A DNA stretch of 64,000 nucleotides, taken from the NCBI RefSeq assembly GCF_035582795.1, contig NC_134365.1:35568135-35632134 (forward strand), given 5' to 3'. The position numbers and the translations under genes were made by a program. This DNA is from Mycteria americana. Taxonomy: Eukaryota; Chordata; Aves; Ciconiiformes; Ciconiidae. This document shows, piece by piece, positions 1-12,679 of this stretch (position 1 is its first letter; each line of letters begins with the position of its first letter). Below the pieces are notes generated by a model. The model made no database searches. It saw only the letters and a program-made list of their open reading frames with translations, and was not told the DNA's origin.

Positions 1-926
1 TTCCAGTCTTGCCACAGATAATTGAACTTAATTTCCTCTGTAGCCATGTATCACTGAGACTTTGTTCATGAGAAGCCCTAAAATACTTTGGATCAGCTTC
101 CCCTTTGATCTGTTGGGAAGAACTTCATCTAAGGGCTCTGACAACAGCTTTGTGAGGTTCATTTGGATTATTTTTGTAGTAGGAAAAAGCAAGGTGAGCA
201 AAAGTATTCCACCTGCAGGTGAAGGCATTTTTACAGCTATCATCTGAGCTAAATCTGTCTAGATTAGACACCAACACCAGGGAAGTCACTGCAACATTGC
301 GGGGCACCCACTGAAAAGGTGCCTTTATCAGCATGTTGGCCGTTGCTGGAATAGGAGCCATGGCATTCTTGCCATGGAAGCAAAGTCAGCAAAACAGCTT
401 TATAGTCGGGTTATCTCTTCACAGCAAAGCTAACTGTGACGCTAAATCTCTGCATATGAGTTATGCCAGTCTGGATGTGAACAAGCACATCTCTCCTCAG
501 GTCTACTTTTCCCCATCCTGATGCTGAAGAAAAATTTCATAGTTATAATCTTTAGGATATAAGCCTGGAAGGGTGGGGAGTCAGGTCATTTCTGTGCAGC
601 CAGTCTCCCTTGCAAGATTGTCACAGCTTCCGGGAACCTTTTCAGTAGGAAGACTGTGGAGAAGCATAGGGATTATGGTGTTTCAGCTTCTCCTCTTCTA
701 GTCCATTGGTCCCACACTGGAACATCCAACATGTTCCAAAATAGTGTAATTCCCACCATGCAGGGTCCTGTCCATCAGGGTGCTGAGCAATACCCCTCAG
801 ACCCGGAGCATCTGCTTTTGATTTCTGAATCTGATTTAAAAGTTCCCATCACTTTCAATGGGTTTTTGAACAGGTTTAGAAGATCAGTAGACATAATCGT
901 ACTTTGTTATCATGACAGTGACTTAG
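1..926. other. Gene-free sequence, nothing recognised
   Basis: This is non-coding flank at the window edge. Short open frames overlap on both strands without homology or splice support. I see no repeat element up to the CR1 at 927. Confidence 0.6.
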
Positions 927-1377
927 AATAATAGAATCATAGAATCACAGAATGGTTTGGGTCGGAAGGCACTTTAAAGATCATCTAGTTCCAACCTCCC
1001 TGCCATGGGCAGGAATACCTTCCACTAGATCAGGTTGCTCAGAACATCATCCAACCTGGCCTTGAACACTGCCAGGGAGGGGACATCCACAACTTCTCTG
1101 GGCAACATGTACCAGTGTCTCACCACACTCACAGTAAAGAATTTCTTCCTCATATCTAATCTAAATCTACCCTCTTTCAGTTTAAAACTGTTACCCTTCA
1201 TCCTATCACTACAGTCCCTGATAAAGAGTCCTTCCCCATCTTTCCTGTAGGCCCCCTTTAAGTACTGGAAGGCTGCTATAAGGTTTCCCCGGAGCCTTCT
1301 CTTCTCCACATTAAACAACCCCAACTCTCTCAGCCTGTCCTCATATGGGAGGTGCTCCAGCCCCGTGATCATCTTCT
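927..1377 (-). mobile_element. CR1 LINE 3' fragment (gene-free flank)
   Basis: The plus strand shows ATAGAATCATAGAATCACAG followed by the GGTTTGGGTCGGAAGGCACT box, the reverse complement of a CR1 3' end. On the minus strand 1372-1025 is still open and encodes the CR1 ORF2 C-terminus (RLRELGLFNVEKRRLRGNLI and FFTVSVVRHWYMLPREVV). The similarity stops near 1377, so the copy is strongly 5'-truncated. The intact frame suggests a moderately young insertion. Confidence 0.93.
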
Positions 1378-2811
1378 GCTGCTCGAGCAGGTGACCATTC
1401 CTTGAGAATAATTCTTTCAGTTATATGAATTCAGTGATTAATGAAAGCCTGATTTTCTACTTGGCAATAATTGGGAAGAGTTCATTTCAGTTCTGCCATT
1501 TTTCCATTTTTTCATTTTAAAATGGCTTTATTTTTCTTGACATATCGAACCAAATAAAAAGGGATTCTTATGTGAACTGCTTTTCTTTTGGAAAGCATGT
1601 ACTCCAGGAAACATCCACCTAAACTCAGCAACTCAGTTAAATTACACAGACAGCTCAGATGAAGGATCCTACTTTTTCTTTTCTAGTGTCCTGCATTAAA
1701 AGCCTGTGTTTATTTTTCAGAAAGATGAAAGAGGTGTGTAATAGCAAAATAGATTTTGGACTACTGAAACCCTTTAATCAGCTCCTTATACTAGTATCAT
1801 TAGCTTTCTCTTCTAGGAAAAGCCAGAATAAGCATTTTGAAAAGCAGGGTTCCCATTTACACAGAGTGTAATAAATCTGTATCAGAGTACTCCTGGGCAC
1901 CAGAGTTGCTTGGGAACAAATGGACATGATTCATTGCCATTTTAATACCCAAGGCAGAGTTCTCTAAAAGAAGTTTAGTCAAGTTAGAGAAAAAAATGCA
2001 TATGACCCTATTCCTGTTCAGGAAGTGGTAATATATTAAATCTGTCCTTTAGAATCTACTTATCTTTAATATATGCTTGCTCCCATTTTTCCCCTGTGAA
2101 AACTACATCTTTCTCAAATTATGTTTTTGGCTGAGGTTTTTCAAAAGAAGGCTATTTTTCTCCTCTGCCTACAAGACTCTAGTTCCTTTCTGTTGCCACC
2201 TGCAGTCAGAGTTAAATGAAGGAAACAGAAGTGATTTACCAATTTCAATATGATTTTAAAAACATTTTAAAAAAACCCTGTATTTTTGACTTCTAATTTG
2301 CTGCTTCTCTGGCCAGTTTTAGCAAAACTTCAGTTATCCTGCTTTGTACTCAAAGCTAAACCAGAGCATATTGGTACATAGTGGTAATTTGAAGGCAGAA
2401 AAAATTATCACATTTCATTTATATTGCTTTTAGTACTAGGATATGAACAGCTTCAAGATTTAAAACTAAGTTCAGGGTTCATCACACCTATCTTTCTTCA
2501 TCTTAAAGTTCAGTACCTACCTCACCATCGTTGTCTAGACTCCTTCTAATGGGCAAGGCCTTCCTTATAATGTTTAATCCCATTTGAATGAATAAATCCC
2601 TAGAGGTACGGGATTTGAATTTATGTTACTGAAGTTGAACAGGTCAGTTGCACTCTTTGTTTCTTTTGATATGTATGTGTAATTCCCATCAATAACAGCA
2701 AGAATACAATGCATGAACTGAATATATTGTTCATTTGATTTATACAACTATTTTTTTAACTCCTTGTAATTTAATACTGCCTGCCAAAATCATTAAAATT
2801 ATATATGATAG
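1378..2811. other. Gene-free AT-rich sequence
   Basis: This is AT-rich non-coding sequence between the CR1 and the first LTR. A perfect palindrome CTGCTCGAGCAG lies just at the CR1 5' breakpoint (about 1378-1390). Nothing else was recognised. Confidence 0.6.
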
Positions 2812-3385
2812 TGGGGTGGGTTGACCTTGGCTGGATGCCAGGTGCCCACCAAGCTGCTCTGTCACTCCCCTCCTTAGCAGGACAGGGTGGGGAAGAAAAT
2901 AAGATGGAAAAAAACTCATGGGTCAAGATAAAGGCAGTTTAATAAAGCAAAACAAAGGCCACGCAGACAAGCAAAGGAAAACAAAAGATTTATTCTCTAC
3001 TTCCCATCAGCAGACGATGTCCAGCCACTTCCTGGGAAGCAGGGCTTCAATACGCGCAGCGGTTGCTCTGGAAGACAAACATTGTAATAATGAATGCCCT
3101 CTGCTCCTCCTCCTTTCTCTTAGCTTTTATTGCTGAGCAGACATCGTATGGTATGGAATATCCCTTTGCCCTGTTTGGGTCAGCTGCCCTGGCTACGTCC
3201 CTTCCCAAGATCTTGCTCACCCCCAGCCTACGGGGAGAGACAGCCTTGATGCTGTGCAAGCACTGCTCAGCAGTAGCCGAAACACAGTTGTGTTAGCAAC
3301 ACTTTTTCTAGCTACCACTACAAAGTACAGCACTATGAGGGCTGCTATGGGGAAAATTAACGCCGTCTCAGCGAGACCCAATACA
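2812..3385 (-). repeat. Solo LTR of an avian endogenous retrovirus (ERVL-like), copy 1
   Basis: On the minus strand the element runs from TGTATTGGGTCTCGCTGAGA at 3385 to CAACCCACCCCA at 2812, giving the TG...CA ends of an LTR. Flanking pentamers GATAG (2807-2811) and GATGG (3386-3390) agree in four of five bases, a possible decayed target-site duplication. Two AATAAA hexamers occur on the minus strand (3126-3131 and 2989-2994), fitting an LTR R-region poly(A) signal. There is no adjacent gag or pol, so it is a solo LTR. Family assignment (ERVL-type, common in birds) is by memory of similar bird repeats. Confidence 0.78.
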
Positions 3386-3858
3386 GATGGATATGAAGTA
3401 TGGAGACTAGAAAAGATCAATCCTATAAAAAGGGTAAGTGAGAATTCAGAGAGTTTTTAATCTCAATAGTTTCTCACGATAAAGGGTTGAGTCACTGAAA
3501 TTATTCTTAGCAGAAAATGGTCAGCATCATTTTTTACTCTTTACCTTTAGAGAGCATCAAGATAAACAAAATCTGTGTCAGCGGTTCAAAACTGGGTCAA
3601 AATTTAAGTTAATTAAAAGTTAAGTCAATAAACAAATGTTAAAAGTGGTTCAAATATAGATGTATATTTCATTGGACTCTAACTACTTATTTTGGAAAAT
3701 AAGGAAACTATATTGCTCTGCCAAAACTTTTAGATTCTTGATTTTGTAGCTTGATGTTGTGACATTTTTTAAATCTCAACTATTTCTTTGAGAAACCGCT
3801 TTAATTTATATCTTCATTCTCTATAATTTTTACAAAAAATATAAATTGCCTTCAGCAG
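3386..3858. other. Spacer between the two solo LTRs
   Basis: About 470 bases of AT-rich unique-looking sequence, without gag, pol, primer-binding-site or polypurine-tract features. The two LTRs are therefore not the ends of one provirus. Confidence 0.65.
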
Positions 3859-4934
3859 TGGGTTAAGCTTGGCTGGCTGCCAGGTGCCCACCAAGCTGCT
3901 CTCTCACTGCCCCTCCTCAGGAGGACAGAGGGAGAAAGTGAGATGAAAAAGCTTGTAGGTCGAGATAAGGACAGGGAGATTGCTCACCAGTTATTGTCAC
4001 AGGCAAAACAGACTTGACATGGGTAAGGTTAATCAAATTAATTGCAAATTAATGACAGAATAGGATAGTGAGGAATAAAAATTAAATTAAAAACACCTTC
4101 CCCCCACCTCCCCTTCTTCCCAGGATCAACTTCATTCCTTCACTCCCAACTCTTCTACCTTGTCCTCCCTGAGGGCACAGGGGGACAGGGAATGGTAGTT
4201 GCCGTCAGTTCATAACATTTTGTCTCTGCTGCTCCTTCCTCCTCACATTCTTCCCCTGCTCCAGCATGGGGTCCCTCCCATGGGATACAGTCCTTCATGA
4301 ACTGCTCCAACATGGGTTCTTCTCATGGGCTGCAGTTCTTCAAGACCTGCATGGGTCCTTTCCACAGGGTAGAGTCTTTCAGGAATAGACTGCTCCAGCT
4401 TGGGTCACCCACAGGCCACAGTTCCTGCGAGGAGCCTGCTCCTGTGAGGGCTCCTCTCCATGGGCTGCAGCTTCCTTCAGGGCGTATCCACCTGCTGCAG
4501 CGTCCTCCACGGGATGCAGTGTGGATATCTGTTCCACCTTTGTCCTCCATGGGCTGCAGGGAGACAACCTGCACCACCATAGTCTTCTCCATGAGCTGCA
4601 GGGGAATCTCTGCTCTGGCACCTGGAGCACCTCCTCCCCCTCCTTCTCTGACCTTGGTGTCTGCAGGGTTGTTTCTCTCACATTTTCTCACTCCTCTCTC
4701 TCACAGCTGCTGCATATCATATTTACCCTTTCTTAAGTACGTTATCACAGAGGTGCCACCGGCGTCATTGATGGGCTCAGCTTTGGCCAGCAGCGGGTCC
4801 ACCTTGGAGATCCCTGGAACTGGTAATGTCCAACATGGGGGCAGCTAGTCTTTTCTCACAGAAGCCACTCCTGCAGCCCCCAGGAGCCCCTCCTGCCCCC
4901 CACTGCTAACACGTAGACATATAAACCCAATACA
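3859..4934 (-). repeat. Solo LTR-like element of an avian endogenous retrovirus, copy 2, different body
   Basis: On the minus strand it starts TGTATTGGGTTTATATGTCT at 4934 and ends near GCAGCCAGCCAAGCTTAACC and CCA at 3859. Its last about 115 bases resemble copy 1 (shared CCAGGTGCCCACCAAGCTGC segment) and its first bases match copy 1's TGTATTGGGT. The roughly 950 bases between are unrelated to copy 1 and contain a degenerate tandem array. CCTTC occurs at 3849-3853 and 4935-4939, but five bases (AGCAG) separate the left copy from the TG end, so the target-site duplication is uncertain. The open frames inside (for example plus-strand 4297-4848) are low-complexity shadows. Confidence 0.75.
4256..4609 (+). 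repeat. Degenerate tandem array of about 40-46 bp units inside LTR copy 2
   Basis: About eight units start with CTGCTCC-like sequence and contain CATGGGNTCCTTCCCATGGGCT-like blocks followed by GCAGTCCTTCA. Starts are visible at 4256, 4301, 4390 and 4437, with further degenerate starts near 4493, 4530, 4569 and 4609. Units vary in length and are only loosely conserved. The array appears to be a built-in part of this LTR family rather than a young satellite. Confidence 0.7.
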
Positions 4935-7900
4935 CCTTCTAGTATTATAAGGCTCTTGTGCTGGTTTGCCTGGAAGATAACAACAGCAGCTGAGTATCTC
5001 TAAGCTGTTAGATGGAAGTATTCTTCTGTATTAGAAAGACAGAAGGATTGATTGTACCAGTTCTCCCATTGTATGCTGAAGAATATAGGAGAGGATTTGA
5101 CAACTGCTTTGAGAAACTTAAAGGTTAACATTGCCTACTGGTTATTTTGAGTGTACAAAATAATTTTAAACAGCTCTGAATGAGCATTTTAAAATGATTT
5201 ATTGTCTTCTGTCTGCACAAAAAATATGTCTTTTCTCTGGAGATCATCACATTCTTTTTGAATGTTAGAAAGTTTCACAAATAAACTTTGAGAAGGCGAT
5301 AAGTGTTATTCCTTAGCAGGTAATGTTCTGGACTGCCACACTGTAGTACTTGTAGATGTGAGCTCACGTCCATGTGTAACCGTAACTTGCCTGCCTCCAA
5401 TGATGGGGACTTGCAGTTCGGTTGTAACAAATCTTAAAGAGTTCAAAGTAGGTGTCATCAGCTGATTTCTATAGTATATCTAAGCATGAGCTTAACAAAG
5501 AAGCCATTTATCAAAGCGATCCTAAGATCTTTTACAAGACAAATCAGTCTTTTACATTGTTTGGTTTGATCTTCTAAAAGAATACACATTTTAAATGCAT
5601 GCTGGATTATAACATAGCTAATGAACATCAGTGCTGGTGCTGATCTCACTTAGCATCACCTGTCTTCCTCATAATTTTGGTATTCCTTGTCTGTCTGCAA
5701 AGATACCAATTACTTTCTTGCTGTAGTCTCTCTTATCTTGGCAATCATGTGAATGTTGCAGATTAATGATTTGAATGTAATGAAAAGTTAAGTGTCTTTG
5801 GTTTCTGTGAGAATGTTTTTAGTCAAGCTTATCATGTGGCAGCTAAAAGAACATCTTATTCTCATCTTGTATAGTTAAAAAGTGCTATCTTCCTGGAACG
5901 ATACCATAACATTTCACAGCCAAAAATCAACAAACAAAAATTAATAAATTTTAAAAAATCAGCAATGCATTTGTGGGGTTTTATTTCCTTGGATATGGCT
6001 ACCTACATCCTTATCATCCCTTAAAGTCCCATCCTCTAAATACCCTCTTACATAATATGAAGTAAATATTTACTGCTTCCTCAAATTTGCGACCTAGCAG
6101 TGATTTGTTGTAAACAGAAATTACACATTTTGAAGTGTGATGCTCTGTAAACTCATTGAAAGGAAGTGCATTTGGGGTTATCACAGAATTTTGATTATCT
6201 TCCTTCTGCAGTATGCTGTATGATTCCCATGTTTGCAAATGTTTTCATTAGTAATAAAATCATCAGAGCTTCTTTTACACAACTCATTCCTATTAATCCA
6301 AGTCTTTTGTTACATCTTAAACTCTCATTACAATTTACGACTAAATCTAACCACATAAAATTATCTTCACTCCCACTGTTTCTTGCTGTGTGAGTTTTGA
6401 TGTGCTATATATAGCCTAATCTCCTCCTGGGAAGATTTTGCTAACTGAAGGCATGTTAGAAGTAGAAAGATCCATGAGTCACTGCAAGACACCTATATAC
6501 AGGGAATGAGGGTTCAGTATGAGAAAAGGTAGCAGAAGTTGATTTGTTACTAGCAAATGATCTATCCAATATCATCACAAGGTGTTTTAAGCATGGCATA
6601 TGTGTTTAAGATCTTCAAGCAGATGTTCAGTTGCAGTGATATTGATAAATATATACACCATCCAATTATTTCATCTTGTCTTACGTTTTATGTAAGTAAA
6701 ATAAACATATACTTACTTTCATTTGTACAATTCATAGTAGAATCTAAAATACTGAAAGGATGCCTCTCCCATCCTTCATCAAATCCTGTAAACCCATAAA
6801 TAGGAGCAATACTAGTGCCAAAAACAATGGGCCTGAGACATTCTTAATCATACAGATCTTATAGATATGCTTATTTTGGACTTTTATGTCCGAATGAACA
6901 TCACATTTCAAGCACAGGAAACTATTAAGTCAGCCATGCTAATACATGTGATATAAACTGTGGGACCATGCCGTATCTGTAATTCTTACACAATGTGCTA
7001 TATAAACAAGAGTGATAAAACTGGGCAGAACTGAATAGTCAGTGAGTATGAATAAACCTTGGAAAGAATAGTATCCCTGATAAGTGAGTAGAAAGATTCA
7101 ACAGGGGAATAAATTACACAATCACGTACGGACCGTCCCCCACTTCCTCCCAGTCTCTATAGCTATGGAGCTTGTTGTACTTCTTTTTTAAAAAAACATA
7201 AGCTTGTGCATGGCTTCCGTATTTCCTTCTTCTCTTTTTGTCAATGTAACTGATTGTGCTGAAGTGGAATTTGCCAGTAAAGGCTTCAACTTTTGAAGTT
7301 TCAACATTTTGACCTTCTCTGTTGAAAACCTTGAAAGAATTTCTGATTAATTTCCCCAGTAGAATTCCAGCAGGAAGAAAATTTTATTCCCACCTGATTC
7401 ATAGTAAACTGCATTCAGGGTCAAGAGCTGCCTTAGAAGTTTAGAGATATCAGCAGAAGACAGAGAAGAGGAAAAAAAATCAAAATACTTGGAGTTTTAT
7501 TCCTACAAAATGGGGTATAGAAAAGAGAAATCTGTGTTTAAAGGAAAGCTAGGAAAGGCAAAATTTTCTGTTGTAGCACTAACAAATCCTGGGATAGGAT
7601 GGGGAGATCATTAAAGAGTGGTTTTATGGGAAAGCACAAGCGAATGTCTCACAATATCACTCAAGGCCCTTTGGGTAGAGCCATGGCTACAACCACAGAA
7701 TACTGCAAGAAAAGACAGGGGCTAATCAATGTATGATATCAAGGACTGTCAATGTAAAAACCAACTGATTGACCCTAGGAATCTCATAGTTGTCCACATG
7801 AGAATATAAGGATATACAACTGCATTTTAAGAAAATTACTGAAAAACAGGAAAGATTTCCAGAGAATTAGTATTAATTAAACCACACAGAGTAATTTCTA

Positions 7901-10900
7901 GGAGGTGTTGGGTAGTATGACTTGAATTTTGTGCTGCCACTCCAAGGTGAAGTCAGCAGCCCCGGCACCTCTGCAGTCAGTTATCCATGCAAAGATCACA
8001 AGCTACCTTTTCCTACCAGCAGGCCAAGAACACACATGGACACAATACACCATTGAGGCATCGTCTCAGATGATAACCCTGTCAGTAAGTGTTGCTTAGT
8101 CAGATAATGCCATAGTAGTTGTACCAGAAGACAACAGCAGTTTGTGCTTCAGAATTCAGAAGATCAACACGTGGCTGGATGAGGTTTCTGTCCTGGATAT
8201 CCAAATACCGATGCTGTAAGTAAGCATTTCAGTATTTTTGGTTTGTTTCCGCTTAGTGCATATTTATCATCATTAAAAATACTGTAAGTAAGTGATTTGT
8301 CTTTAAATAGAAATGAATGTTGGAGTTGAGATCTGACATTTAGGAGCTCTGGGAAATACTGCTAGGAGTGTAGCTGGGTGAAAAACACTTTTCTATCCTG
8401 TATATTTTTGATAATTTGTATTTATTTGACCTCTCCAAAAAGTATGTAAATTAATTTTGAAATTTTTTGTAACTTATAATCCTGGGGAAATACAATTTAA
8501 TTTAACATAGAGATTTTGTTTCAAACACTTTGAGAATTAATATTTTTTCTACATTTAAAAAATACGTTATCATAATTAACTTATACTCCTACAGTCTTAT
8601 GTTATGTAATTCTAAACAGAAAGCTCTTAATGAAAATTCTGAACTGCAAGATTGTCAGTTTAAATTTCACGATTTCCAAATCTCTGTTAAAAAGAAAAAA
8701 AAATCTTCCCCATGAGAAAATTGTGAATTTCTGCAGATGTAAAATGTTTCACTAAAATAAATCCCAAACTCCTTATAACACTAAGTCTTTATTTTATACT
8801 CCTTAAGAACAGCAGCACTTAGTGGGACCTTTAAAAGTTAATGTTTCAAATGGTACCAAATGTTCTTTTCTATCCATTTCTTTTTCAGCCAGGGTGTAGA
8901 CAAACAGCATTTGCAATACCTTCTTAATCAGTACCCTCATATCCCAGTGGATTCAACCTGTCTGTCAAGTTGGTTCCCCACTGTAGAAAAATCTGTTTAT
9001 TTGTACCATTACAATAGCCAGGAAATGAATGTAATTCAGATCTTCTATGTTAATCTTCTAAGCCTACAATACTAACTTTACCATACTCAATAAAAAAAGA
9101 CAACCTATTTATCATCCCCTGAGATCTCCTTCTGGTAACCAAGTTCTTATATTAATAAATACAGCAAAATGCATTTGTTTCATGTCGGTGCTTTCATAAT
9201 ACAATTGTTTTGCTGAGCATGTTGTGCAGCTTGCATACCGGACCTTTGTTTCCTATTGCATTCCTCGTCTGTTTTTATTGTTATCTAGTGCTGACCTTCA
9301 TATACAAGTGTGCCCCTTCCTCCAAAGAAAAAGAGCTCTAAGGACTTGAATGGCAAGCCAAAGTCAGCTGTCAAAATATTTTTTCCTCATGCTGCATCTT
9401 TATTGTAGATGCACAAGGTGCAGATTCAGTCTTAGCTCTGGATTGCCCTTGGAGTCCAAGTGTAGGTCCAAGTGCCTGTTCATGGGGCATGCCATTCTGA
9501 TCAGGTCACGTTCAAATGGGGCAAAACATGCACGGATTAATCCTGGAGCACCTATGAGGGTCTTCTTAAGCCCAATATACATCTTTTGAGCTGAAAATCA
9601 ATTCAAGCAAACAGGCAATAATGGAGATGGAAAATTACTGGAAGATAGTGGTCCATTCTCATGCCTGCTTTTAATTTTGTGCAGACAAGGCCAATTTGTG
9701 AGTGCAGTCAGTGCTTCAAAACATGTCTGAATATAAAGCTCTTCACATTCAACACTCCTCCCTCTATTGCGAGAGGGCCAAAGATGGGAATTTTGCTCTT
9801 CAGTCCTTAGATTCAGAGAGTGATTGTCATTCTTTGTAAAGCACTCCAGATTTGATTCAGCCGCTTGGAAAGCTCTCACGAGCTCTCATGATAATTTCAG
9901 TGATCCCACTGAAGGTACATAGTCCACATGGACCGTTAAACTGACCTTTCCTATTAAGAAGAGGGATGCTGGGGAGAGCAAACCGACTGCTGGGTAGGGT
10001 TACACTGAGGCTGTGTTTGAGAGGGTGGTTACATTTTGGACTGGCTGAAGTTTTTGGAATATTAGAAAACCTAATCTCAAATTCAATAAACTTCAGTAAT
10101 CCAGTTGTCTATCATACTATGTCAATTTGGCGAACATTATACCTGGCCCATTATGCAAACAAAAATCATTTTTTTGAAAGGTGAAAAGACACGCATGATT
10201 AATACCCGACAAAATGAGTTGTTGAGAAGCTGTCATGACAAAAAGTAGCCTGCCCTTTTTTACCAGCTACTCTAGCAAGGGGGAAAGGCTGTGGTTAATG
10301 ATGTGGAAAGTAGTTCTTAGTATCTCAGCATCACTGCCTTGGCTGTCAAAATAGCTATTCATTTCCATGGCTTGAAATGGACTCTGTACAGCTGTTCTAC
10401 GAAAGTGCTTTGAAAGCCAAGTATTGTTGCCATGTGAGTTTATGGAACTGACATGGTACCTTCAAAGAAGAATTATATGAATTTGAACTACATGAAGCCC
10501 TAACTAGAGTGAACATGATGATTTAGATAATTCTTGATGGTCTCCTATAGAAAATGAGACATTGCATACATTATTGTACAATAAAATCATCCAGCTAATT
10601 CTGTTCTTTAAGCATTTGTCTGCAACAGAGCAGTTTTCCCTTTAAGCACTGGTCTACACTAAGGCTGACAATTTGGATGTGATTGCAATGTACTGATCTT
10701 TAATGCTATAATTGTCATATGGTACTTTGTGCTCCTGTAATGGGCCTGCATGATACTGGGAGTGAATAGTGACAATGGATATCCTATGGAAACTCAGTAA
10801 CCCACCTATGCTATGCTGGATGCTGCTCCTACTGAAATCAATGGCAGTGTTTCCAATTACATCAATATGAGCAGTATTCTGTCTGTCTGTGTGGGAATAA

Positions 10901-12679
10901 AAATCAGAGGCAAAGAAGAAAGGATCTGCATGAATCACATACGAATTAGCTTCTCAGTGTTTGATTTTAATAAAAGGTTGTTGGAAAAAGGGAAGAAAGG
11001 TAAGATTAGGAATGTAATTTAGCCTTGGTTAAACTGTTCTTGTCAATATAGTTTCATCACATGAACTTCCTTTTGTGACAGAACAATAGAAACTTTAACA
11101 ATTGTCCTGCCTGAGGTCTGCCTTCCTCTCCCTCTGGAGCGTCTGGCTCATCAGCTTAGGGTCTGTGGGCTTTAGTGTCTGGGTTTGTGAAAAGCTACCT
11201 GGTGCCCCTATGTCCATTGCTCCAGCTGTGTGTCGGACCTGTGATCAGCTTCCACCCCATCCCGGCAAATGCTGTCGTCTGCCTGCGGCAGCTCCGCCTG
11301 CAGTCCTCATTACCAGAGATCTGCCTGGTCTGCCTTGTGGATGGCCTTTCCTTGTTAAGATACTTCCCTTTCTTCCCTGCTCTCTCCAAACTCTCTGCTT
11401 CTGACACACAAATCCAGGTACCCTCTCACATAGACATACTTCATACTTCAGTTCATATTCTGTTACTGCAGTGATCTGCTATCTGCTCTTGGCATCTACC
11501 TCCCATGTGGATGGACTGTCATTTTTAATGGCACACCTTTCAGGAATACAGAAGAGCCTACATGTGGGACAGGACCATCTGCAAACCTATAGGTTTCCAA
11601 ACTTATGCTAAGCTGATGTCTATAATCTGTGTCAAATTCTCATTTTGTGCTTAATTTATGCAAAAGGAAATTAAAAAGTAAAAATCAAGCCAGTGTTAGG
11701 ATTCAAGCCGTACTTGTGTTTTTGCAACTTTACTTTCAGAATTCCTTAAAAGAAACCTTCAGACTAAAGCTTTGTGTCAAATTTTTGTAGCTCCTATTTG
11801 TGCAAAATATCAAGTTCAAAAGTTCCAAAATAGGAGATGGCAGATGTGCATAAATGCAGGAACTCAGAACAGATAGGATTTTCATGAAGAACAAGACACA
11901 ATTCAAATGTAATGCTAGTGCATCAAAATAAAAATTGTAACACAAAGTGAATAGGCCAAAAGATCAGAAATTCTTGGGTTTTACTTTCTTACTTTCCTAG
12001 CTGTTTAAGTGTAGCACTTTAGAAAGTTCTAGTGCTATCAGACATGAAGTATTATTAAGCACTAAGCAACAGCTTAATCTTAACTTTGAAGTGTTTAAAA
12101 GGTACTGTAGACTTAAGAACATACTAGATATGAAATATGGGATAATATTTTTTAAAAGACAAAGTAATAATAGGTGTCATTCTTTTATTTTATTTCATAA
12201 TAGATTCCTAAATTATATTATAATTTTTATGTATTTTGCCTTGTAATTCAAATATTTGACTATCAAACTGAAAAAAGGAAGAAGAAAGAAAAGGAGACAT
12301 GGGAATGATAATTTTTTATCTGAACTGTGTGAAGCCTCCATTTTAAAATAATAATGTGACTTCAGAGCTTTTTTGTACTTATAAAGAAAGTATAGATTAA
12401 AGTTACCTCAGTAAAGTCACTATGTCTAACATAATTTATAGAATGTTGTGTTACATTAATAAGTTATGTTTCTTTAGGAAATTAAATGAAAAGAAACATT
12501 CAACCAAAACTCAGAGGTGTAAGTTGTTGTTCAAACCAAAAGCATGCACAGACAGAGGACTTTCCTGCATAGTTGTTTGTGGAGGGTTTTGCCTTGTTTT
12601 GGGAGAAAGTGTCTATTATTGCAGTTACCGAATTTCACTCTGGGATTAAATTATTTCTTATATTTTTCCTGAATGCACT
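4935..12679. other. Gene-free AT-rich sequence
   Basis: About 7.7 kb with no recognised exon, repeat or RNA gene. Open frames are all under about 100 codons, mostly overlap on opposite strands and lack family resemblance. Confidence 0.6.

Noticed and set aside
4297..4848. A 183-codon plus-strand open frame with Pro/Ser-rich product, and antisense frames 4323-4691 and 4379-4681
   Set aside because: It lies wholly inside the LTR and its tandem array. The low-complexity product follows from the repeat composition, not from a gene.
2812..4934. The two LTRs as the ends of one complete provirus
   Set aside because: The spacer is only about 470 bases with no gag or pol, and the LTR bodies are not alike, as the paired LTRs of one provirus should be.
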